From assembly GCA_012962055.1 (NCBI GenBank), contig DTYD01000074.1, positions 1 through 6,693 of the forward strand: 6,693 bases of DNA, written 5' to 3'. Shown here one piece after another: positions 1-6,163 of this stretch. Numbering within the stretch: the stretch's first letter is position 1; each line of letters begins with the position of its first letter. The stretch comes from Hadesarchaea archaeon (lineage in GTDB: Archaea > Hadarchaeota > Hadarchaeia > Hadarchaeales > Hadarchaeaceae). Made by a program: the position numbers and the translations under genes. The notes below the pieces were generated by a model. That model did no database searches, was not told the DNA's origin, and worked only from the letters and a program-made list of their open reading frames with translations.

Positions 1-1061
1 TCAACGAGGCCAACCGCCGCGAGCAGCACCACGGGCGTAGCCAGCATAATGGCAAACCGCCATTGATAGTCACCAACAATCCAGTCCTGCGCCATGATCA
101 GTGCGCTCATACCCCACGTCAGCAGGAGGAGATCAGTCGCTTTTCTACGATACGCTGCAACCCCTGCGCCGATGCTTGCAAACACCAGCAGTAACTGGCC
201 AATGTATTCGTCATAGAACCTGTATATCGAGGTGGCCATCGGTTGACCTTCGAGCGGCTGCTGGGAATCCGCTTGTGCCATTAGAACCGCTGCTTTCCCC
301 CAGCCTGCCATACCTCCTACCGTATTTAGCATCCCGACGTAGAAGGCCCCACAGATGAGAGCGACGGGCACCGCGATGATAACTGCGGCCTTGATCTCAC
401 ACCAAGGTATGCGTCTGCGATGGGCGAGCAAAAACGCGAGGTAGCAAATATACGTGATGACCAAGGTACCGAAGACCAACTCGTGTGTTAGCCCGACCAC
501 CCCAAGTGCGATTCCTGCGACGAGGAGATTGAGCTTCTTTCCGCTCTCCAACCCACGCCATAGAAAAAACACAAACAAGGGGGCCAGAGTCACGCCGAAC
601 GCGTTCTTTTGGAGTTCACCCATCATTCGGAAGCTAGCTGGGATGAAGGCAGCAAAAAACGACGCCGCCAACGCCGTTGCGATGTTCTTCGTCAGTCTTC
701 TCATCATCAGAAAAGTCGTCAGGACGACTAGCCCCGATCCCAACGCGGTGACAATGTTGAACGAGTTTGTGAGCGAGGTGCCGAACGGTGAAAGTATCAC
801 ATGTACCGCCACCGCGAAGTGGAAAAAGAGCTGATGGGTCGCACCCACATCCGCATGCAGGACAGGCCAGTGTTCGAGCAGGTACTCAACGTGGAAAAAG
901 TGGTAGGGCCCATCCCTTCCCAGGGGAAGCTCATAACCTAGAGTTACTGAAAGGCGCAGGTAAAGCGCGCCAGCGAATATCGCCAGCAAAACAATCAGGG
1001 TAAGCGCCTGCCTTCTATTCATCCGGAGTGGTACGGTTATCAAACGTTTGAGCGCGCTCAC
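1..1061 (-). CDS. GT-C-fold polytopic membrane glycosyltransferase, partial (C-terminus outside window)
   Basis: This is an open reading frame of 353 codons with no stop before the window edge. The protein is very hydrophobic, with about ten or eleven membrane segments. The first spans roughly residues 17-38 and is followed by an extracytoplasmic loop carrying GRDGPYHFFHVEYLLEH at about 48-64. That loop resembles the acidic DPYYH-type motif in the first loop of STT3/AglB and PMT-like GT-C enzymes, where the aspartate helps bind metal and lipid-linked sugar; here the candidate residue is Asp50. Such enzymes transfer sugars from lipid-phosphate donors to protein or lipid on the outer face of the membrane. 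The start is chosen as GTG at 1061 because GGTGA lies 8 bases upstream (1074-1070). ATG at 1022 and GTG at 1073 or 1076 are alternatives. The acceptor and exact family cannot be told, and the missing C-terminus could hold a further domain. Confidence 0.8.
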   Translation of the reverse strand, partial: MSALKRLITVPLRMNRRQALTLIVLLAIFAGALYLRLSVTLGYELPLGRDGPYHFFHVEYLLEHWPVLHADVGATHQLFFHFAVAVHVILSPFGTSLTNSFNIVTALGSGLVVLTTFLMMRRLTKNIATALAASFFAAFIPASFRMMGELQKNAFGVTLAPLFVFFLWRGLESGKKLNLLVAGIALGVVGLTHELVFGTLVITYICYLAFLLAHRRRIPWCEIKAAVIIAVPVALICGAFYVGMLNTVGGMAGWGKAAVLMAQADSQQPLEGQPMATSIYRFYDEYIGQLLLVFASIGAGVAAYRRKATDLLLLTWGMSALIMAQDWIVGDYQWRFAIMLATPVVLLAAVGLV

Positions 1062-1108
1062 GCTAAATTTCACCACGCGATTACCAGAGAAACATCCGCT
1101 ATCGATTG

Positions 1109-1117
1109 ATTTAAAAT
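1109..1117. promoter_or_regulatory. Probable TATA box shared by proS and the divergent membrane glycosyltransferase
   Basis: ATTTAAAAT on the plus strand reads ATTTTAAAT on the minus strand, so one near-symmetric AT-rich element can serve both directions. Archaeal transcription usually begins about 26 bases from the TATA centre. That predicts starts near 1139 for proS and near 1087 for the minus-strand gene. Both fit the chosen start codons with short leaders. An 8-bp palindrome, TTGTACAA, abuts it at 1117-1124. Confidence 0.5.
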
Positions 1118-1162
1118 TGTACAAACATAGTCCGTACTGAAATGATGCATACGGGTGAACGA

Positions 1163-2587
1163 ATGAAGCGTGAGCGTTGGAAAAGCGGTTTCAGCGAGTG
1201 GTTCGATGAGACCCTATGGAACGCAAAGATAGTGGAAACTCGCTATCCGGTGAAGGGGCTCTATGTCTGGCTTCCATACGGCCTGAAACTGCGCAACCGT
1301 GTACTCGCCATCATGCGTGAACTTCTGGAGAAAAGAGGGCACGAAGAGATGCTGTTCCCTCTTTTGATTCCGGAAAATCTGTTCAAGAAGGAGGCCGAGC
1401 ACATCCGCGGATTCGAAGAGCAGGTTTACTGGGTGACACACGGAGGAAAGGACAGGCTGGACGTCAAGCTGGCGCTCCGCCCGACCAGCGAGACATCAAT
1501 TTATCCGATGTTCGCCCTCTGGATTCGTTCACATGCGGACCTGCCTCTCAAGGTATTTCAGGTCGTCAACATCTTCAGGTACGAAACGAAGATGACCAAG
1601 CCTCTGGTAAGGCTGCGCGAGGTCACGACATTTAAAGAAGCCCACACCGCTCACGCCACACCTGAAGACGCTGAAGCTCAAGTAATGGCAGCCGTGGAGA
1701 TTTACAAAAAATTCTTCGACGAACTCGGTGTTCCTTACGCGATCACAAAGCGCCCGCCATGGGACACATTTGCCGGCGCGGTGTATTCACTTGCTTTTGA
1801 TACTTTGGCCCCGGACGGCAGAACCCTGCAAATAGGCACCATCCACAACCTGGGGCAGAACTTCGCAAAGGTTTACGGGATCAAGTACGAGAGAGAGGAC
1901 GGTAGCCACGAACACGTGCACCAGACCTGCTACGGGATATCTGAACGTGTAATAGCCGCGACGGTGATGGCCCATGGTGACGACCTGGGCCCGTGCTTCC
2001 CGCCCAAAGTGGCACCGGTTCAAATCGTGGTCGTTCCGATTCCGTTCAAGAAAGAGCGTAACACCGAAGAAGTGGCAAGAAAAATAGCCGAGGAACTGAA
2101 AGCCACAGGTCTGAGGGTTCATTTTGACGGTCGGGACATCCGCCCCGGCAGAAAATTCTACGAGTGGGAGCGTCACGGTATTCCCCTTAGGCTGGAGATA
2201 GGCCCCAAAGACGTGAATGGAGGACAGGTAACCACCGTGAGGCGAGACACGGGAAAGCGTTTCGTTATTTCACTCAGAACATTGGTTCCGGATGTCAAGA
2301 AGACGCTCGAGCAGATAAACGAGGACATGCGAGACAAAGCTTGGAAATCGTTCTCCGAAAACATGCGAGAGCTGGGGGAAATAAAGGAGATAAAAAAGGC
2401 GATGAGTACGCGGGCTGGAATAGTCAGAGCGCCATGGTGTGGGAAGGAGGATTGCGGAAAAGAATTAGAGGAAAAAACCGGAGGAAGCGTGCTCGGCGAG
2501 GAACTGCACCACAAACGGACGGGAGGGGAATGTCCCGTGTGCTCGGAACCCGCCAAAAGTTCAATTTTAATCGCGAAAACTTATTGA
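1163..2587 (+). CDS. proS: Prolyl-tRNA synthetase, archaeal/eukaryotic type (ProRS)
   Basis: This cytosolic class II aminoacyl-tRNA synthetase attaches proline to tRNA-Pro. From ATG 1163 it is 474 residues, the normal length of the archaeal type that lacks the bacterial editing insertion. Visible elements in order are: the N-terminal FSEWFD...RYPVKGLYVWLPYG region; RPTSE at about 106-110 (proline/ATP pocket); motif 2 with FRYET at about 138-142 and RLREVTTFKEAHTAH after it; motif 3 around GISERV at 258-263; an anticodon-binding domain from about 283 to 383; and a C-terminal zinc module with Cys426, Cys431, Cys457 and Cys460, ending in the typical terminal tyrosine. GGTGA at 1154-1158 lies 4 bases before ATG 1163. 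Two in-frame ATGs at 1142 and 1145 sit near the predicted transcription start and would add 6-7 residues in a leaderless reading. Confidence 0.97.
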   Translation: MKRERWKSGFSEWFDETLWNAKIVETRYPVKGLYVWLPYGLKLRNRVLAIMRELLEKRGHEEMLFPLLIPENLFKKEAEHIRGFEEQVYWVTHGGKDRLDVKLALRPTSETSIYPMFALWIRSHADLPLKVFQVVNIFRYETKMTKPLVRLREVTTFKEAHTAHATPEDAEAQVMAAVEIYKKFFDELGVPYAITKRPPWDTFAGAVYSLAFDTLAPDGRTLQIGTIHNLGQNFAKVYGIKYEREDGSHEHVHQTCYGISERVIAATVMAHGDDLGPCFPPKVAPVQIVVVPIPFKKERNTEEVARKIAEELKATGLRVHFDGRDIRPGRKFYEWERHGIPLRLEIGPKDVNGGQVTTVRRDTGKRFVISLRTLVPDVKKTLEQINEDMRDKAWKSFSENMRELGEIKEIKKAMSTRAGIVRAPWCGKEDCGKELEEKTGGSVLGEELHHKRTGGECPVCSEPAKSSILIAKTY

Positions 2588-2592
2588 CAACA

Positions 2593-2597
2593 TTTTT
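2593..2597 (+). terminator. Short T-run after proS, possible archaeal terminator
   Basis: Five consecutive T residues lie 6 bases past the proS stop in the 9-base gap before the convergent transporter gene. Archaeal RNA polymerase stops at T-rich tracts, but this one is short and no hairpin is evident. Termination may well occur further inside the opposing gene. Confidence 0.3.
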
Positions 2598-3184
2598 CAA
2601 AGCGGCAGTACGGCCCTCTTATAGGTCTCGTTCAGGACTTCCGCGCACGCGACATATATCGCACTTGCCCCGCAGAAAATACCCTCAACACCTGCTATGG
2701 TTTTTATCGCGGCAATTCCTGTAAACTCAGCCGCGGCCAAGAGGAGGAAAAGAACAGCCAAACTCGAAAACACCACCTGCAGCCCCCCGCTTTTCTTCAG
2801 GGTGGCGATGAACATGTAGGCGGTGAATATCCCCCACATGACGAAGTAAGTCCCCATGGATGAGGCATCCACAGTCCCGGCCCAACCTACGGCCGGAAAC
2901 ACCCACAGCGCCACCAACGACAGCCAGAACAGACCGTACGAGCAGAACGCCAGGGTCCCGAACGTGTTTCCCTTTTTGAACTCGAGTACCCCAGCTATGA
3001 CCTGCGCTAATCCTCCGTAGAATATTCCCACGGCCAAGATCATCCCCATCCCGGTGGACGAAATCAAACCTGCGTTGTGTATATTGAGCAGGACCGTGGT
3101 CATGCCGAACCCCATCAATCCCAACGGTGCGGGGTCAGCAAATTCTTTCCTGGAGCCATCACGATATCGCGGCAAGCACCTCAC
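2597..3184 (-). CDS. satP: SatP / GPR1-FUN34-YaaH family membrane transporter (acetate/succinate type)
   Basis: This six-segment inner-membrane protein of 195 residues belongs to the family whose known members move acetate or succinate with protons. The family signature near the N-terminus reads DPAPLGL at 17-23, where the first residue is normally Asn. It continues with [15 protein letters not shown] at 25-39 and the conserved [18 protein letters not shown] at 72-89. Helices lie at about 24-40, 46-66, 78-98, 111-129, 136-153 and 157-182. The only ordinary in-frame start ahead of the signature is GTG 3184 (TTG 3175 is the alternative). It overlaps the last 26 bases of the upstream kinase gene. 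No good ribosome site precedes GTG 3184, but a TATAAA lies about 28 bases upstream, so a leaderless transcript is possible. It is the last gene of the ino1 operon and converges on proS. The substrate in this context is unknown. Confidence 0.88.
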   Translation of the reverse strand: MRCLPRYRDGSRKEFADPAPLGLMGFGMTTVLLNIHNAGLISSTGMGMILAVGIFYGGLAQVIAGVLEFKKGNTFGTLAFCSYGLFWLSLVALWVFPAVGWAGTVDASSMGTYFVMWGIFTAYMFIATLKKSGGLQVVFSSLAVLFLLLAAAEFTGIAAIKTIAGVEGIFCGASAIYVACAEVLNETYKRAVLPL

Positions 3185-4049
3185 CCTGTGATGGAAAGCC
3201 CACAGGCCCTTTATACCTTATCTTTAATCCAGCGGCGGCGGAGGCGAACCTGGCCGATCCCACTGCATCATGCGTCTCGAGATACCTCGCCAAAAAAACA
3301 GCTCCCCACACATCTCCGGCTCCGGTGGGATCCCGGGCGTCGACCTTTAAGCTTTCGATTTCGTGAAATTCGCCGTCTGTCAGCATCAGCGCTGGTTCCC
3401 CCCCTCGGGTGAGAATCGCAATTTCGGGCCCCATCGCGCACAGTTTCTCCAGCAGCTGCCTGGGTTCCTTCATAACGAGTTCGGCCTCGTCCCTGCCCAT
3501 CTTCACCACGTCAACGTGCTCCAAGAACGGTTCGAGATCGACATCCGATTTGATGGTGACCATCTTCTTTTCATTTATGTGCCTGAAAAGTCCCTGGGGA
3601 TCTACCATGACCATGTTGTCGCTCTTGAGCCTCTCCACGGTCTCCGGCAGCACCTCATCCGCGAGCGGAGAGACGTAAAATCCCTCAGCTTCGAGATAAC
3701 AGGCCGGGATATCGTCAGGTGTTATCCTCGGGGCGACATGCTTGCACAGTTGGGTACGGTGGCCTTTTTCGTCGTAAACATTTTCGAATGCCGTCGTGCG
3801 TTCTCCGGCGACCATAATGCCTTCTGTGTCCAACCCAAACTTGCGGTAGAGAGGGGGGAACTGTTCCGTGAAATCTATTCCGACTTTAGCGACTATGCCG
3901 ACTTTTTTTCTCAGCGCGGCCAGAGCGAGTCCGGCATAAGTGGGTGCCCCCCCGATAGCGCTCTCTATCATACCCTGCAGGAACTTATTCGTATCTACAG
4001 CCACGTGCCCCACGATCACAATATCTGGCGCACCGTTTTCCACCATCAT
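3159..4049 (-). CDS. PfkB/ribokinase-family sugar kinase, candidate myo-inositol 3-kinase
   Basis: This 296-residue cytosolic ATP-type kinase of the ribokinase/PfkB family is complete. Seen in order are: the N-terminal substrate glycines GGAP at 33-36; a beta-strand-rich core; VDPQGLFRH at 149-157; the KMGRDEAE region at 183-190, where many relatives have an Asn instead of Gly185; and the anion-hole and catalytic motif DPTGAGD at 240-246 with Asp246 as catalytic base. The DPQGLFR segment resembles the D-x-Q-[GA]-x-[IL]-R stretch I recall in archaeal and plant myo-inositol kinases. Its start overlaps the stop of ino1 (ATGA), and GGAGG at 4059-4055 sits 5 bases before ATG 4049; a second ATG follows directly. 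That tight coupling to ino1 makes inositol or a related polyol the most likely substrate. This is inference; a sugar or nucleoside substrate cannot be excluded. Confidence 0.9.
   Translation of the reverse strand: MMVENGAPDIVIVGHVAVDTNKFLQGMIESAIGGAPTYAGLALAALRKKVGIVAKVGIDFTEQFPPLYRKFGLDTEGIMVAGERTTAFENVYDEKGHRTQLCKHVAPRITPDDIPACYLEAEGFYVSPLADEVLPETVERLKSDNMVMVDPQGLFRHINEKKMVTIKSDVDLEPFLEHVDVVKMGRDEAELVMKEPRQLLEKLCAMGPEIAILTRGGEPALMLTDGEFHEIESLKVDARDPTGAGDVWGAVFLARYLETHDAVGSARFASAAAGLKIRYKGPVGFPSQGEVLAAIS
3209..3217 (-). promoter_or_regulatory. Possible internal TATA box for the transporter gene
   Basis: On the minus strand GGTATAAAG lies inside the end of the kinase gene. Its centre is about 28 bases upstream of GTG 3184, the spacing expected for a leaderless start. 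The bases also encode the kinase residues Arg-Tyr-Lys, so the match could be chance. Confidence 0.3.
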
Positions 4050-5113
4050 CGCTCCCTCCTCCCGACGATGAACTCCTCCACAGCCTGTTTTGCCTCAGCA
4101 TCTGGCATCTGTATTGGCGGGTGTTTGAAGAAGTAAGCTGAAACACCTATGAGCGGGCCACCTATATCCCGGTCTAACGCGAGCTTCACAGCCCGGATGG
4201 CATCTATCACAACCCCGGCACTGTTCGGTGAATCCTCGACCGATAGCTTGAGATCTATCGTCAGTGGGATATCGCCGAATTTTTTTCCGAGCATATGGAT
4301 GTAGCATACCTTGGTGTCCTTTAAGAAAGGTACGTAATCGCTCGGACCTATTCGCAACGGAACTTCATACGGGATTTGGCTGGAAACTGCATCAGTCTTA
4401 CTCACACGTTTGGAACTGAGCCGTTCTTCTTCGAGCATATTTAAAAAATCACAATTTCCGCCTACATTCAATTGGTAACTTTCCTCCAGTTTCACGCCGC
4501 GGTCGATCAATAATTTTGTGAGAGTCCGATGCAAAATTGTCGCGCCAACCTGAGATTTTATGTCATCGCCTGCACATGGGAGGTTGGCGTCCTCGAATTT
4601 TTTTGCCCATTTTCTATCCGAAACGATGAATTCCGGAATATTATTTATGAAACCAACTCCGGCCTTGATGGCTTCTTGAGCGTAATATCGGGTAGCTTCA
4701 TAACTTCCCACGGGCAAATAATTCAATAAAACATCCGCGCCAGTTTCTTCCAGCACTTCGCTGATCTCTACCGGTTTTTGGGTCGGGTCTGTCGATATGA
4801 CCGGCTTCAGGTACTTCCCGAGACCATCCAGCACCGGCCCCTTCATTACCTCCACCCCCAGCTCCGGAACGTCGCTGAATTTGGCCGTACAGTTGGGGGG
4901 CACGAATATAGCTTCAGAGAGGTCTTTACCAACTTTGTTCGCATCCACATCGAACGCCGCCACGAACCTAATGTCCCGGATATGGTACCCGCCGAAATTG
5001 ACGTGCATAAGACCAGGGACGAACTGGTCCTCGCGGGCGTTTTTGTAATATTCGATACCCTGCACCAGAGACGAAGCGCAGTTACCCACCCCTGCAATTG
5101 CTACTTTCACCAT
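4046..5113 (-). CDS. ino1: myo-Inositol-1-phosphate synthase (Ino1)
   Basis: This NAD-dependent cytosolic enzyme isomerises D-glucose 6-phosphate to 1L-myo-inositol 1-phosphate, the first committed step to inositol lipids and to inositol-based compatible solutes. The 355-residue protein matches the short archaeal/bacterial form. It starts with a Rossmann motif, AGVGNCASS at 7-15. It then shows [16 protein letters not shown] at 131-146, FINNIPEFI at 155-163, [12 protein letters not shown] at 181-192, [11 protein letters not shown] at 216-226 and the SSKRVSKT lysine region at 233-240. It ends with [14 protein letters not shown] at 294-307 and FFKHPP at 328-333. All are family landmarks, and the lysine-rich parts belong to the active site. 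ATG 5113 is chosen over an in-frame TTG at 5143 because the Rossmann strand begins immediately after it and GGAGAT stands 7 bases upstream. It is the first gene of the ino1-kinase-satP operon. Confidence 0.96.
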   Translation of the reverse strand: MVKVAIAGVGNCASSLVQGIEYYKNAREDQFVPGLMHVNFGGYHIRDIRFVAAFDVDANKVGKDLSEAIFVPPNCTAKFSDVPELGVEVMKGPVLDGLGKYLKPVISTDPTQKPVEISEVLEETGADVLLNYLPVGSYEATRYYAQEAIKAGVGFINNIPEFIVSDRKWAKKFEDANLPCAGDDIKSQVGATILHRTLTKLLIDRGVKLEESYQLNVGGNCDFLNMLEEERLSSKRVSKTDAVSSQIPYEVPLRIGPSDYVPFLKDTKVCYIHMLGKKFGDIPLTIDLKLSVEDSPNSAGVVIDAIRAVKLALDRDIGGPLIGVSAYFFKHPPIQMPDAEAKQAVEEFIVGRRER

Positions 5114-5115
5114 GC

Positions 5116-5157
5116 GAAATATCTCCACTTTAGAAATTTCCAACTGTGAGATATTTC
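5116..5157. promoter_or_regulatory. Symmetric three-part palindrome, candidate operator for ino1
   Basis: A perfect 10-bp inverted repeat, GAAATATCTC at 5116-5125 and GAGATATTTC at 5148-5157, encloses a palindrome, GAAATTTC at 5133-5140. There are exactly 7 bases on each side and everything is centred at 5136.5. It can also be read as two overlapping 25-bp dyads, GAAAT-N15-ATTTC, sharing the central element. It covers the predicted ino1 transcription start and its ribosome-binding site but leaves the padR TATA box free. A PadR dimer is the obvious candidate ligand, though no binding data exist here. Confidence 0.6.
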
Positions 5158-5168
5158 CTAGAATAAAC

Positions 5169-5176
5169 TATATAAA
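5169..5176. promoter_or_regulatory. Bidirectional TATA box between ino1 and padR
   Basis: TATATAAA on the plus strand reads TTTATATA on the minus strand. It sits 31 bases before padR ATG 5207, predicting a start near 5199 and an almost leaderless padR mRNA. On the minus strand it predicts an ino1 start near 5147, giving a leader of about 34 bases that contains the GGAGAT ribosome site. Confidence 0.65.
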
Positions 5177-5206
5177 GCTTACGGCAATTAAAAAATAGGG
5201 TTTCTC

Positions 5207-5521
5207 ATGGTCGCTAGGCTGAAGAAAAAGACCACATCAGAAATGCTCTGGCCCTATTTTCTAAAACTGTTGAAGGACCGCCCGATGTACGGGTATGAGT
5301 TGCGACAACATGTCCAGAAACGTTTTGGGTTCAGGCCTGCCACGGTTACTTCTTACGTGGTGCTATACCGCCTTCAACGGGATAAATACGTTGCGATGGA
5401 GTGGAAGGAGCAACGGGGAAAACCTGCGCGTAAGTATTATAAAATCACTAAGAAAGGCGAAGAACTGCTCCGCGACGGGCTCAAGTATTTCAGAGAATTT
5501 TGCTCGAAAATCGCAAGCTAG
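5207..5521 (+). CDS. PadR-family winged-helix transcriptional regulator
   Basis: This small DNA-binding protein of 104 residues corresponds to the short PadR subfamily: a winged helix plus one C-terminal dimerisation helix. Recognisable parts are MYGYELRQHV at 27-36 (helix 2), the recognition-helix region VTSYVVLYRLQRDKYV at 47-62, and the wing REQ-like turn ending in RKYYKITKKGEELL at 75-88. The final helix, about 84-102, is where dimer contacts form. PadR proteins usually repress themselves and an adjacent divergent gene, which here is ino1. The start at ATG 5207 follows the TATA box by about 31 bases with no clear ribosome site, so the message is probably leaderless. Its stop codon overlaps that of the convergent CDP-alcohol transferase by the shared bases CTAG. 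The effector is unknown, since no ligand-binding domain is evident beyond the dimer helix. Confidence 0.92.
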   Translation: MVARLKKKTTSEMLWPYFLKLLKDRPMYGYELRQHVQKRFGFRPATVTSYVVLYRLQRDKYVAMEWKEQRGKPARKYYKITKKGEELLRDGLKYFREFCSKIAS

Positions 5522-6108
5522 CCCAAACGGTGCCACGCCACAATTAACCGGTGCAGCACCGTCAAATGAGTGAGGATGACTATCAGGACCACGGCATGCT
5601 GAGTGTACCCCACCAGCGCGCCAACAGCCAGAATGAGCAGCCGCTCTGCGCGCTCTGCAACACCGACATCAAGCTTGCCCGAACCAGCTGCCTCCGCTCT
5701 GGCTCGAATATAGCTAACCATGAAACTTCCCGCTATCGCCAAAACGCCCCAGCCCCAACCCGGGATAAGGCCGGCTTCAGGGATTCCGCCGGTCACGAAG
5801 GCGTAAACGATTCCACCGAATATCAGGAAATCTACATATCTGTCGACAACCGAGTCCAACACCCCGCCAAAAGCAGTTTTCCTCTTCAGCACCCCGGCAA
5901 CAGCCCCATCGATGACATCAAAAAACCCAGACAACAGAAGAATTATCCCCGCGAGGAACTGCTCACCGCGCGCGAAGCACAACGCGGCGAGTATCCCAGC
6001 CACCGATCCAAGAAATGTCAGCACGTTCGGGCTGACGCCGGTCCACGCGATGGCCTGCGCTACCCGCCGTATCGGGCCGCTGGCCCGGTCCCGGAACCTG
6101 CTCAACAT
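5518..6108 (-). CDS. CDP-alcohol phosphatidyltransferase, probable archaetidylinositol phosphate synthase
   Basis: This 196-residue integral membrane enzyme of the CDP-alcohol phosphatidyltransferase family would join the head group to CDP-archaeol, releasing CMP. The family motif runs D64-x2-D67-G68-x2-A71-x-x8-G81-x3-D85-x3-D89, giving all four metal and CDP-binding aspartates. The usual Arg (sometimes Lys) after Ala71 is Gly72. About six membrane segments follow the pattern of the family, and SYIRARAEA at 132-140 matches the conserved cytoplasmic segment. ATG 6108 has GGAGG at 6120-6116, 7 bases upstream. The inositol-phosphate head group is inferred from the nearby ino1 and from similarity to archaeal inositol-lipid enzymes; phosphoglycerol or serine use cannot be excluded by sequence alone. 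It is transcribed alone, divergent from nfo and convergent with padR. Confidence 0.9.
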   Translation of the reverse strand: MLSRFRDRASGPIRRVAQAIAWTGVSPNVLTFLGSVAGILAALCFARGEQFLAGIILLLSGFFDVIDGAVAGVLKRKTAFGGVLDSVVDRYVDFLIFGGIVYAFVTGGIPEAGLIPGWGWGVLAIAGSFMVSYIRARAEAAGSGKLDVGVAERAERLLILAVGALVGYTQHAVVLIVILTHLTVLHRLIVAWHRLG

Positions 6109-6163
6109 CTTTCTTCCTCCGCAAGAGATTTTTGCCCTCCGCCATAAGGGTTTTGGGTGGCGT

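Noticed and set aside
454..1003. Two plus-strand open frames in the first kilobase
   Set aside because: The minus strand holds an uninterrupted multi-spanning membrane protein with a GT-C loop motif; these frames lack any coherent features.
1787..2556. Two minus-strand open frames opposite proS
   Set aside because: Both are antisense shadows of a well-conserved synthetase.
3363..4136. 257-codon plus-strand open frame opposite the kinase gene
   Set aside because: It is antisense to a complete kinase with all family motifs, has no recognisable domain, and runs across the ino1-kinase overlap.
5114..5143. N-terminal extension of Ino1 from TTG 5143
   Set aside because: The extension precedes the Rossmann strand, lacks a ribosome site, and would translate through the candidate operator; ATG 5113 has GGAGAT upstream.
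5116..5157. Inverted repeat as an RNA hairpin hiding the ino1 ribosome site
   Set aside because: The arms would pair and cover GGAGAT, but the TATA position predicts transcription starting near 5147, after the upstream arm. A DNA operator is preferred unless transcript mapping shows a start beyond 5157.
5551..6147. 198-codon plus-strand open frame opposite the CDP-alcohol transferase
   Set aside because: The composition is low in hydrophobic residues and rich in Arg, Gln and Pro, typical of a reverse-strand shadow. The minus-strand gene has an intact motif and a strong ribosome site.
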